Below, one piece after another: positions 1 to 8,329 of a DNA stretch of 36,748 nucleotides. Within the stretch, counting starts at the first letter, position 1. Every line of letters starts with the position of its first letter. The stretch spans positions 1-36,748 of the forward strand of contig JASHVE010000148.1 of the NCBI GenBank assembly GCA_030039675.1, given 5' to 3'. The notes under the pieces were generated by a model. It saw only the letters and a program-made list of their open reading frames with translations. It had not been told where the DNA came from and did no database searches. The DNA comes from Acidobacteriaceae bacterium. Lineage in GTDB: Bacteria; Acidobacteriota; Terriglobia; Terriglobales; Acidobacteriaceae. A program made the translations under genes and the position numbers.

Positions 1-82
1 CTATGCGCACGGTCGGCTGCGCAGACGCCACCGCTACCGCGGTGCTCGCTGCCGTCAACAGAATCAGACACGATTTCAGCAT
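1..82 (-). CDS. Secreted protein, N-terminal fragment cut by the window edge
   Basis: An ATG at 82 on the minus strand opens a frame that runs off the left edge. The 27 visible residues begin MLKSCLILLTAAST and read as a Sec signal peptide with a likely cleavage after an Ala-x-Ala type site (VASAQ). A GGGAGAG ribosome site lies about 6 bases upstream, and the previous gene stops only 2 bases before this ATG. It is therefore the fourth visible member of the leftward operon starting at 3826. The mature domain is outside the window, so no function can be given beyond export to the periplasm or outer membrane. Confidence 0.6.
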   Translation of the reverse strand, partial: MLKSCLILLTAASTAVAVASAQPTVRI

Positions 83-84
83 GC

Positions 85-954
85 TTATCTCTCCCACCGA
101 ATCTGATTCCCTAGAATCACACCGCTCGCGACGGTAATTGTCGCTCCGGGATGCGCAGGCATCTCTACCTGTGCGATACCGCGTTTCAGCGGAACGTCCA
201 CCGTGGACTGCACGCCGTTATAAGCCTCTGTGAAGGTCACGATGGTTCCATCCGGCACCGCATTTCCACTGCAGTCGCGCAGCGGGTCGGTCTCTAACCG
301 GATGTCGTTGCCCGCGGGCGTCGCGCTCATCTTCAATCCGCAAGGATCGCCTGGAACCTGGCCGATGACACGCTCACTTGAAACTGCGCCGCTGCGCGCC
401 ACAAACTTGTCTTTACCTTGCTTCGGCGTCGAGTCCATCGCTGTCCACGCCGCGCCATACCGCGTGCTCACTATGCGCGACTGCGTTTCGCCGGACGGAC
501 CCGCCAACGCAAACTCCACGGGCATCGATGCCGGGATCAGATTCTTATAAGCGTCGAAGACATAGACCGCGCCCGTGATGCCATCGTGAAGTCCAACAGG
601 AAGGCGAGACGGCCGTGCAAGAAAGCTGAGATCTGCGGGTTTATTCTCCGGCGCGACGTCGAGGGAGCCGCTTTCGTCTACGCCTTCTCCTGTAACAACC
701 ACCATGTAGTGGCCCGCGTTGTAGAGTGAGCCGGCCGCAAACCAAGTCGTCTCTCCGAGCTGTATATCGCGTTTGAGGACCTGCCCGAGCCCCACGATGT
801 AAAGCGTCCCCTTGCCACTGCCCGCGCTCTGAATTGAAAATGCGCCACCTGCTTCGATTGTTTTGGGAGCGGTGAGTTCTCCGCTCTGCGCAAAAACCGG
901 AAGCACAGTGAACGCGGCCGCGCTGATCAACAACCACACGCGTCCGGCTCTCAC
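85..954 (-). CDS. Secreted Ig-like-domain protein of unknown function
   Basis: This 289-residue protein starts with GTG at 954, overlaps the stop of the preceding gene by 4 bases (GTGA) and has GGGAGG 6 bases upstream, so the start is well supported and translation is coupled. Residues 1-22 form a signal peptide ending VFAQ. The rest is rich in beta-strand patterns and contains two stretches like bacterial invasin/Ig-like folds: one around residues 115-190 (phrases of the type VYVFDAYKNLIPASMPVEF) and one around 205-285 with a Cys pair near the DPCG and RDCSG segments. Such domains usually act as adhesion or structural modules in the periplasm or at the surface. It belongs to the operon of the polytopic membrane protein at 2075-3826. 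I do not recognise a named family. Confidence 0.75.
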   Translation of the reverse strand: MRAGRVWLLISAAAFTVLPVFAQSGELTAPKTIEAGGAFSIQSAGSGKGTLYIVGLGQVLKRDIQLGETTWFAAGSLYNAGHYMVVVTGEGVDESGSLDVAPENKPADLSFLARPSRLPVGLHDGITGAVYVFDAYKNLIPASMPVEFALAGPSGETQSRIVSTRYGAAWTAMDSTPKQGKDKFVARSGAVSSERVIGQVPGDPCGLKMSATPAGNDIRLETDPLRDCSGNAVPDGTIVTFTEAYNGVQSTVDVPLKRGIAQVEMPAHPGATITVASGVILGNQIRWER

Positions 955-2078
955 AGCGCACCTCCCGCAACATACGAAGCGACCACGGTGCGTTGGCTGC
1001 TCACCTTCCGAGCCAGATCTTCAGGAATATGAATGTCGAACGGCTCCGGCGTCTGCGGTAAGAGCGCATGGTCAACATACTGATCCGCTACCCACACCAC
1101 ATGGCCCGTACTGTCATAAAAGGTCCCTAACACATGAGCGACGTTCACCACCTGCCCGCTCTGATTGATCAACTGTCCGGTCAAAGACGCGTCCGGCGCC
1201 GGATTCAATTTCGCACTGTCGATCTCGATCACCGGATCTGCCGAAGCCGGGACGAGCGTCGAGAACGGCGTCATCCGGATACTCCGCACATCGGACAACG
1301 ATGCGTCGGGAAAGCTGATCAGAAACGGTGTTACCTGCTTTGGCAGCAGCAGGTGACAGATCTTGTCGAAACTTCCTTCGGTCGCCAAGGGAGCCTGATC
1401 TTTGCCCAGCAAGGTCGCCGTCACTGACACATAGGCCGGCACGACATCCTCATTCAAGAGCTCGCCGAGAACAACTACGCCCTCCGCGCGCTGCACGGGA
1501 TGCATGTCCACGATACGCACATGGGGCGCCTCCACATCCTGAGCGCCCCAGTCATCGCCGGCCCCACGATAGATTACGTCCCAGCGCAGGTAATTTACCG
1601 GAATCACCTGCGGCGGCACGATGGTCTTCTTGACAAGCGGCCACTCTACCTGCCAACGATCTCCATTTCTTACCACGTGTAAATTACGCGTGGTCACCGG
1701 TTCGCCCACCACGGTGGACCAGTAGAGCTTTAGCTGAACGTCCCCATCATTGGCTGACGCGTGCAGTGGAAACACCTCGATGTGATCCACGTCCGAATAG
1801 CTGCGAAGATTCGGATAATATCCTTTAATGTCGCCCACGAACTCCTGCTCAGTAAATTCTGCTTTGTTCGCCAGGCTGTCGTAGGCCTTGTCCCATGCCT
1901 GCAGGACGATTTCATCGCCCAGGTTCCGTACCGCTGCTTCAGGCGTAGAAGACTTCGGCATAAGGCTCTGGCCACCTGCGTAAGCCACGGCCTCTGGCAC
2001 CGGCCATATGGTTCCGATCGCAACCAGCGCTACGGTCGCTGCTCCCAGCGCTCCGGCAAGTAACGCTCCTTTTCTCAC
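951..2078 (-). CDS. Membrane-anchored NTF2-like/Ig-like protein, unknown function
   Basis: I place the start at the GTG at 2078, not at the ATG 210 bases further upstream. The GTG overlaps the previous gene's TGA in a GTGA junction and has GGGAGG 8 bases upstream; the upstream extension lies wholly inside the neighbouring gene. The 375-residue product has one N-terminal hydrophobic segment (about residues 5-24) that serves as signal anchor. Residues about 35-150 resemble an NTF2-like cone (STPEAAVRNLGDEI, then VVRNGDRWQVEWPL), a fold common in accessory envelope proteins. Residues about 165-375 look like two beta-sandwich domains of the FxLYD/DUF3426 sort (GELLNEDVVPAYVSVTATLL; GQLINQSGQVVNVAHVLGTF). 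It is probably a periplasmic partner of the GT-C-like membrane protein just upstream; that role is inferred from coupling only. Confidence 0.75.
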   Translation of the reverse strand: MRKGALLAGALGAATVALVAIGTIWPVPEAVAYAGGQSLMPKSSTPEAAVRNLGDEIVLQAWDKAYDSLANKAEFTEQEFVGDIKGYYPNLRSYSDVDHIEVFPLHASANDGDVQLKLYWSTVVGEPVTTRNLHVVRNGDRWQVEWPLVKKTIVPPQVIPVNYLRWDVIYRGAGDDWGAQDVEAPHVRIVDMHPVQRAEGVVVLGELLNEDVVPAYVSVTATLLGKDQAPLATEGSFDKICHLLLPKQVTPFLISFPDASLSDVRSIRMTPFSTLVPASADPVIEIDSAKLNPAPDASLTGQLINQSGQVVNVAHVLGTFYDSTGHVVWVADQYVDHALLPQTPEPFDIHIPEDLARKVSSQRTVVASYVAGGAL

Positions 2079-3826
2079 GAAGCCATCCTCCCGGGAACAA
2101 GATCTTCTTCGCTCGCGAAGCGATACCTCGCCCGCGCTTTCTGCTGCCGCTCTTCCGGAATGAATAGAACCAGGATCGCCAGGATATTGCTTCCGAACGG
2201 CAGCGTGCCCCAGAGCACACCCTGCCAATGCGGCGGCATCTGTGGCGAATTCAGCGGAGTCGCCGGTGGCACACCATCCTTGCTCCATATCGTGATGGTC
2301 TCTTCATCCAGCTTGTCCACTGGACGCCAGCCCGCAAAGGAAAGCAGCGGATCGTAATAGTGGTCCCGCACCAGCACCCACTTCAATCCATAGTGATCGG
2401 CATGCGTGAGTATGGCGCGCAGAGAATCGAGGCCCGGCTTGCCATAGTATTTCGCGCTGGTGAGCTGGGCGCCACCGTAGCGAGTCAGCTCGGGTAGCAT
2501 GCGGCCTGAATTCCACTCGCCGTCGACGCTGCCGGCATTGGTCAACTGCGCCAGCCGCGAAATTTCGTCTCCGAATCCCAGCGTCACGTACCGGTACTGG
2601 TCGTGCCCGTCGCGATTGAGCCATCCCGCCACGGAGGTTACATCGAAGGCTTCCGGATCCGCGGGATGATAGATCGTCCAACTGACAGCCAACGCGCAGG
2701 TCGAGATCGCGAGCACTCCCAAGCTCACAGCAGCCCGCGATCGATATCTGTCGATGAGCTCTGTGGCCAGCAGTCCGACGAACGGCAGCGCGAGCAGAGT
2801 GGCCCAGTAGCTGAAACGTTCCATCGTCAGAACATCAAAGGCGCGCCTCAACACAAGGTGGCCGACCGGGGTGGTTCCTCCGAGCCCCAGCAAAAACGCG
2901 ACCCAGAAGCCGAGCAGCAACGGACGAAGCCGAGTGACCATCGAACCCCGTACAAAAATAAACGGCAACGCGAGAGCCAGGGCCCCAAACGGCACGACGA
3001 AGTAATTCATGCCCCACTCAGGACTGAGAATGTAATTCGCCCGGCTGGGGTGCGGGATGGGAGTCTGCGTAACGGGATAGTGAATAAGCGCAATCCAGAA
3101 TGGAAGCAGCACGACCGCGATCGCTGCACCTACAACGATGACAATCGCGAGCGTGCGGGCGATAAAAGACGGCGTCGACACGCGCTCACCGTTCTCACGA
3201 TCGAGAAGTGCAAGGGCAAGGACAGGCAAAGCAAAGAAAAACGATCCGAACAGTAGAGTAAAGTGGTGCGCAGCCGCCGCTGCCGTAAATAAAATCGTCG
3301 CCTTCACATAAGAGCGCCAGCCGCCGCGCCGGATCCACTCGAAGAGGAAAGGGAGCGCGTTCAAATAAATAGGCGCTGCGAACGTGGTGGGCAGCTGACC
3401 GGCGCAATAAACCAGAAAGCTCTCCGAACCGAGAAAAACACTCGCCAGGGCCGCATAGGATGCCGCGCGCGGACTCACCCAAAGCTTTGCGAACCTGTAG
3501 ACACCTACCACGAACAGGAGGATTGCGGCCATCTGGACCAGCATGTAGGCCAGATCCAATCCAACAAGCCGGGATACTAGTGCCACCCATTGCTGCGGTA
3601 CAGGCGGATACGTGACCTGCGAAAACCCCGCGTACCATTTCGTATTCCAGGGATTAAACCAGTGGTGAAGATAGTGCGAAGCAAAAAAGATATGGAAATA
3701 GGTGTCGTACGACTTCAGCGGCAGCTTCATCAGCAGAAGCGGAAGATGCACCGCAAGTGCTGCCATGAGAAGAAGGCTCATCGGTATTGGGCGTTGGTAC
3801 GATTCAGGCAATTCCGTTTTTTGCAC
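2075..3826 (-). CDS. Polytopic membrane protein, PTPS-related / GT-C glycosyltransferase-like
   Basis: This 583-residue protein starts with GTG at 3826 with GAGAGG about 7 bases before it. It has about ten to twelve hydrophobic segments over residues 15-380 and again at about 545-565, with a soluble periplasmic-type loop between. Near the N-terminus, D41 and H45 in SYDTYFHIF, followed by a WYAGFSQVTYPPVPQQW stretch, match the first extracytoplasmic loop of the membrane family annotated as 6-pyruvoyl-tetrahydropterin-synthase related (PF10131). That family has a GT-C architecture like lipid-linked sugar transferases. Members are usually assigned to transfer of sugars from polyprenyl-phosphate donors outside the inner membrane; that activity is inferred here. 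It leads a coupled operon of at least four envelope proteins and faces a TPR-barrel exporter gene, which supports a role in envelope glycan or exopolysaccharide building. Confidence 0.75.
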   Translation of the reverse strand: MQKTELPESYQRPIPMSLLLMAALAVHLPLLLMKLPLKSYDTYFHIFFASHYLHHWFNPWNTKWYAGFSQVTYPPVPQQWVALVSRLVGLDLAYMLVQMAAILLFVVGVYRFAKLWVSPRAASYAALASVFLGSESFLVYCAGQLPTTFAAPIYLNALPFLFEWIRRGGWRSYVKATILFTAAAAAHHFTLLFGSFFFALPVLALALLDRENGERVSTPSFIARTLAIVIVVGAAIAVVLLPFWIALIHYPVTQTPIPHPSRANYILSPEWGMNYFVVPFGALALALPFIFVRGSMVTRLRPLLLGFWVAFLLGLGGTTPVGHLVLRRAFDVLTMERFSYWATLLALPFVGLLATELIDRYRSRAAVSLGVLAISTCALAVSWTIYHPADPEAFDVTSVAGWLNRDGHDQYRYVTLGFGDEISRLAQLTNAGSVDGEWNSGRMLPELTRYGGAQLTSAKYYGKPGLDSLRAILTHADHYGLKWVLVRDHYYDPLLSFAGWRPVDKLDEETITIWSKDGVPPATPLNSPQMPPHWQGVLWGTLPFGSNILAILVLFIPEERQQKARARYRFASEEDLVPGRMAS

Positions 3827-4108
3827 GCGAGCCTCTCACGAACTGCAACGTTCCAGCTTGGCCAAGGAAAAGAAAGTCGCCAACACCGCTCCAAACAGGA
3901 GGGCAAAGACAGGAGGGCGACTCGGCAATCACGCTACTCTATTCGATTAGTTAATGTGGCTCTGTGGTTGCTTTGCATCGCCTTTCGCCTCTTTCAGCTG
4001 CTCATAACAAATGCACGTTATGCCAAAAAGGTTTCATGTAGCCAACATTCGGCGCGTTTTGGGAATCAAAATCTCCATTGCCGAATTCCGGGCCCTGGTG
4101 ACCTCACC
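3827..4108. promoter_or_regulatory. Divergent intergenic region between the membrane-protein operon and the exporter gene
   Basis: About 280 bases separate the two divergent starts and must hold both promoters; I cannot assign -10/-35 boxes with confidence. The clearest structure is a direct repeat of ACAGGAGGGC at 3895-3904 and 3909-3918, a 14-base period. The open frame that extends the exporter gene leftward through this region has no plausible ribosome site and overlaps the opposite gene, so I treat it as chance. Confidence 0.4.
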
Positions 4109-7100
4109 TTGACTGCTAGATCTGCATTTCTCAAGGCTGCACTATTCATCGCACTGGCGTGCGACGCGAACGCGCAAATTTACCAAGTCGGAGGCGGAGC
4201 CTCTGACAATGCGAAGGCGCAATCGCGTCAAGCCTCGCCGGCCGCCCAGTCTCCCGACCAATCGCTTGGTTGGGGATCGAATATTCAAAATGCGCGTCTT
4301 GCAAGCGCGGCGGAGCAGGCGATCACGCGTGGCGATCACGCGCTCGCGTTTGAATACGCCCAACGCGCGGCGAACGCCGCACCGAACGACCCGCAGCTGT
4401 GGTTTCTCCTCGGCTATGCAGCGCGTATTGACGGACGCTATCAGGAATCTGTGGACGCGTATTCGCGAGGCCTTCGCTTAAATCCATCTTCTCTGGATGG
4501 GCTCTCCGGGCTTGCACAGGTTTATAGCGTGACGGGCCGAAACCAGGATGCTGAGCGTATTCTCAAGCAGGTTGTGGCGTCCGATCCGAGGCGTACGAAT
4601 GATCTGCTCATGCTCGGCGAAATGAATCTGCACACAAAGGACTATACAGGCGCAGTGGAATTGCTCAACAGAGCGGAACAACTTCATCCCGATCCGCGCA
4701 CCGAACTGCTATTGGCCCTTTCCTACCAACAGCTTAAACAAATGGATCTGGCGAGCCGTTATCTCAGCATGGCGGAGCAGCGCGCTCCCAACAACCCTGA
4801 CATACAGCGCTCGCTGGCAGGCTATTATCGCGAGATCGGCAAATATCCCGAAGCAATCGCGGCGCTCCAGTCGATCCATAGTCCGAGGCCTGACGTTGTC
4901 GCCGAACTTGCTTACACCTACCAGCTTGAGGGCAAGCTGGATGACTCTGCGAACTTCTATGCAAAAGCCGCGAATAGCGCGCCTAAGGATCTCAACTTGC
5001 AGCTCTCTGCAGCACAGGCTGAAGTTGCCGCTGGTGCCATTAGCGATGCAGATTCATTTCTGAATCGCGCGGCAAGCCTGAACAGCGATAGCTACCGCCT
5101 GCATTCGATCCGTGCACAGATTGCGCAGCTGCAGGAGCGCGATCAGGACGCCGTTAACGAATACAAAGCTGCTTTGGCGGTTTTGCCCGCAACTCCTGCC
5201 GAGGGGCCTCTCTACGGCATCCAACTGCACATGGACCTGGTAGCGCTCTATCAAAACCTTCACGATGACAATGCGGCACACAGCCAGCTCCAGATAGCAC
5301 AGGACGCCATCCGGTCCGTCGATGGTTCTGGGTCCGGCAGAGGTCAGTTTCTGCGCTTGCGCGCTCTCATCCGGATGAACGCCGGTGATCTTGATGGCGC
5401 ACTGTCCGACATCCATGATGCGCTCGCGCTCAGCTCGCTGGATCGAACCGATCTGCAGCTGGATGGCGACATCCTCATGAAGATGGGACGAACCGATGAT
5501 GCGATCGCGGCGTATAAGCAAATCCTCGCTAGAAATCCCGACGACCGTCTGGCGCTGACTTCCATCGGTTATGCCTCGCGCGCAGCCGGCCGCGATGACG
5601 ACGCGGAGCATTATTTTCAACGCCTTGCACAAACTGATCCATCGCTCTACATTCCCTATCTGGCGCTGGGCGATCTTTACACGGCACGGCGGGAATTCAC
5701 GAAGGCCCAGACGTCTTACAGTAAAGGCTATGCCCTCGCTTCCCGCAACGCGTTAATTGTGGCCGGCGGAATGAATGCCGGAATCGAGGCCCACAACCTC
5801 ACCGTTGCCAAAACGTGGTTTAACCGCGTTACCCAAGAGATGCACGCTCAACCACAGGTGCTCCGCGAAGAAGAGAGATATCTCAGCTTCGAGGGCAAAT
5901 ACACCGAATCTGCGGCCATCGGCGAGCAGGCAATCAAGGTGCTGTCTACCGACCGTGATGTGGTCGTCTATCTCGGATACGATATGCTTCACCTGGGCGA
6001 GTACGATGAACTGCTGAAGCTGACTACGAGCTGTCTCACTGTTCTTCCGAAAGAGCCCGACATACCGCTGCTTGAAGGCTATGTGCATAAACACCAGGGG
6101 CTCGCTGAACAGGCGCGCGAGGACTTTACGGAGACGCTCAACCGTGATCCGGAGGTGGTTACTGCCTATATCAACCGCGGTTACATGCTGAATGACCTTC
6201 ACCAGCCGCAAGCCGCTGCAGCTGATTTCGCGTCGGCGCTCAAGCGGGAGCCGAATAATGGTGAAGCGCATTTGGGGCTTGCGTACGCTGACCTCGATCT
6301 GCGCAAATTTAACGCAGCCGTTCGTGAGGCCAACCTTGCCGAACGCGCTGCGGGTGACTCCCTAGATGTTCACGTCATCCGCGCCAATGCTTATGGGAAC
6401 GAGGGCGCGCCCACCAGAGCGGCCACCGAATACCGGGCGGCCCTGAAGTTCACACCCAACGATGGGGTGCTTCACGTCGGGCTCGCCAACGCGCTCTTCT
6501 CTGAATTCAGATATCGTGACGCAATTGATGAATTGCAGGTTGCAGAAAAATCCTCGCCCCAGAACCCTGAGATCCAGGCGCTGCTGGCGCGTTGTTATGC
6601 AGACCTCGATGATCGCGACCAGTCCATGCATGCCGCGAGCCTTGCGGAGCAGTACGCAACCTCCAGCACACCCGTCAAGCGAAGCCAGATCTTTGTTTCT
6701 ACGGGAGAAGCTCTGGACACGTTGGGAGATCAGCAGGCCGCAATGCAGCGCTTTCAAACGGCGCTCGAGGTTCCGGGGAGCGATCGCATCGCAGTGCGCC
6801 TGGCCATCGCTCAGGTAATGGTCCAGCAGGAGCACAACGACGATGCCGAGCGGCAGATCGCGCTGGGGTGGATGGAAGCTGCGGCCGGAGAGACCACGGC
6901 GCCTACCGGAAGCCAGTTTGTTGCGGCCGCGGATGTTCTGCGCAGCGTACACGACTACGATTTGTCGCAAACCTATCTGCAGCGCGCCAAGCAGGCGGGC
7001 GCGCCGGACGATGACGTACGTCTTGGCTTGGCGAATAACTATCTGGCGGTGGGCGACACGGCCAGAGCACAGGCCGAGCTGAATGCAATCCGGGTGACCG

Positions 7101-8317
7101 GTGATGACCCACCGAGTTATCAGTACCTTCTTGCAGAAGCCAACGTCTTCAGCCAGGAGCACCAGGGTGCACAGGCGCTGACCGCGTTTGCCCAGGCTGC
7201 GAGCGCCGTCGGCAACGATGAAACAGCCGAGCAGAACATGCTCGCAACGAGCGGCGATGAAGGCCTGCGCGTAACTCCGAACGTGAGCGTGCTTTCTGAT
7301 TTCTCAGTACAGCCGATCTACGAAGATACGACGGTCTACGTGCTGGATTCCAAGCTGGACGCGACCTTCCCGGTTCCGAGTACGGACACTTCGTTGCTTC
7401 CACCGCCGCGTTCATCGCTGCAGACCGAGTGGACAGATGGTTTCCATCTGCACCTCCCGCACCTGGTCCCTTCAGGCGGGTTCTTTCAACTCCGCAACGC
7501 GCGCGGACCGATCTCTGTGCCGGCGACGAACTCGATCGTGAATCGCGATACGACGGACAATACGTTCAGCTACGGGCTCAGTCCTACGATTCACATCGGC
7601 GATAACTCGTTGACCTTCGACGCCGGCGTGCAGGCCACTATTCGCCGCGACTCCGAGTCCCCGATCCAAATGAACCAAAACCTATTCCGCACCTTTGCGT
7701 ATGTAACATCCAGTTCGTTCTTCAACGTGATTTCCTTCAGCGGGTACGTCATTCATGAAGCCGGCCCATTCACCGAGACCAATCTGCATTCCCGCGCGAT
7801 CACGGGTGCGCTGGATTTTCGCGTTGGAGCACCGTGGGGCAAAACGGCCCTGGTGACGGGATGGGGCATGAACGACGAACTCTTTTCGCCTGTGCACTAT
7901 GAGGATTACTACTCATCTGCGTATATAGGCCTTGAGCGCCGGTTTTCGCCGCGGTTGAACGTCAGAGCCATCCTGGAAGATCTGCGCGCGTGGCGGGTCG
8001 TGGGAACCAATTCCGGCATCGCGCAGGATCTTCGCCCTGCCGGCACCATCGACTTCAAGCCGAAGCGCAATTGGGATATGCAGTTCTCAACCGCATACTC
8101 CAACACCCGAGGATTTCATATCTACGATGCAATGCAAAACGGCTTTTCCATCTCCTATGCCAAGCCGTTCCATCGCCGATTCAACGACTCTTCCGGGCCG
8201 CTTAATCTCGAGTATCCCATCCGTTTTTCCGCTGGCATACAAGAAGAAACATTCTTCAATTTCTCGGGAGCTCAGAATCAGCAGTTCAGGCCGTACGTAG
8301 AAGTCAGCATATTTTGA
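4109..8317 (+). CDS. TPR-rich periplasmic / outer-membrane beta-barrel protein, PgaA/PelB/BcsC-like exporter
   Basis: The frame is open from 3590, but residues with a signal-peptide pattern begin only at the TTG at 4109 (MTARSAFLKAALFIALAC, cleavage near DANA-Q), so I use that start; it is the least certain point. The 1402-residue product has two parts. Residues about 50-1040 are a long series of TPR-like helical pairs (for example HALAFEYAQRAANAAPNDPQLWFLLG; period about 34), more than 20 units. Residues about 1055-1402 switch to alternating beta-strand sequence rich in Tyr/Phe/Trp and end in VEVSIF, the terminal Phe typical of outer-membrane barrels. A long TPR superhelix plus a C-terminal barrel of about 350 residues is the plan of the polysaccharide porins PgaA, BcsC and PelB. 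A glycosyltransferase follows 12 bases later. No synthase gene is nearby, so the substrate is unknown. Confidence 0.75.
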   Translation: MTARSAFLKAALFIALACDANAQIYQVGGGASDNAKAQSRQASPAAQSPDQSLGWGSNIQNARLASAAEQAITRGDHALAFEYAQRAANAAPNDPQLWFLLGYAARIDGRYQESVDAYSRGLRLNPSSLDGLSGLAQVYSVTGRNQDAERILKQVVASDPRRTNDLLMLGEMNLHTKDYTGAVELLNRAEQLHPDPRTELLLALSYQQLKQMDLASRYLSMAEQRAPNNPDIQRSLAGYYREIGKYPEAIAALQSIHSPRPDVVAELAYTYQLEGKLDDSANFYAKAANSAPKDLNLQLSAAQAEVAAGAISDADSFLNRAASLNSDSYRLHSIRAQIAQLQERDQDAVNEYKAALAVLPATPAEGPLYGIQLHMDLVALYQNLHDDNAAHSQLQIAQDAIRSVDGSGSGRGQFLRLRALIRMNAGDLDGALSDIHDALALSSLDRTDLQLDGDILMKMGRTDDAIAAYKQILARNPDDRLALTSIGYASRAAGRDDDAEHYFQRLAQTDPSLYIPYLALGDLYTARREFTKAQTSYSKGYALASRNALIVAGGMNAGIEAHNLTVAKTWFNRVTQEMHAQPQVLREEERYLSFEGKYTESAAIGEQAIKVLSTDRDVVVYLGYDMLHLGEYDELLKLTTSCLTVLPKEPDIPLLEGYVHKHQGLAEQAREDFTETLNRDPEVVTAYINRGYMLNDLHQPQAAAADFASALKREPNNGEAHLGLAYADLDLRKFNAAVREANLAERAAGDSLDVHVIRANAYGNEGAPTRAATEYRAALKFTPNDGVLHVGLANALFSEFRYRDAIDELQVAEKSSPQNPEIQALLARCYADLDDRDQSMHAASLAEQYATSSTPVKRSQIFVSTGEALDTLGDQQAAMQRFQTALEVPGSDRIAVRLAIAQVMVQQEHNDDAERQIALGWMEAAAGETTAPTGSQFVAAADVLRSVHDYDLSQTYLQRAKQAGAPDDDVRLGLANNYLAVGDTARAQAELNAIRVTGDDPPSYQYLLAEANVFSQEHQGAQALTAFAQAASAVGNDETAEQNMLATSGDEGLRVTPNVSVLSDFSVQPIYEDTTVYVLDSKLDATFPVPSTDTSLLPPPRSSLQTEWTDGFHLHLPHLVPSGGFFQLRNARGPISVPATNSIVNRDTTDNTFSYGLSPTIHIGDNSLTFDAGVQATIRRDSESPIQMNQNLFRTFAYVTSSSFFNVISFSGYVIHEAGPFTETNLHSRAITGALDFRVGAPWGKTALVTGWGMNDELFSPVHYEDYYSSAYIGLERRFSPRLNVRAILEDLRAWRVVGTNSGIAQDLRPAGTIDFKPKRNWDMQFSTAYSNTRGFHIYDAMQNGFSISYAKPFHRRFNDSSGPLNLEYPIRFSAGIQEETFFNFSGAQNQQFRPYVEVSIF

Positions 8318-8329
8318 AGGCGGATAACG

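Noticed and set aside
2079-2288. 70-residue N-terminal extension of the NTF2/Ig-like protein
   Set aside because: The extension lies inside the upstream gene in another frame; the GTG at 2078 has a strong ribosome site and a coupling overlap.
3590-4108. N-terminal extension of the TPR-barrel protein
   Set aside because: It overlaps the opposite gene by over 230 bases, is Arg/Lys/Gln-rich and places the signal peptide in the middle of the protein.
6362-7162. A 266-codon frame antisense to the TPR-barrel gene
   Set aside because: It arises from the repetitive codon pattern of the TPR units; no start site or domain.
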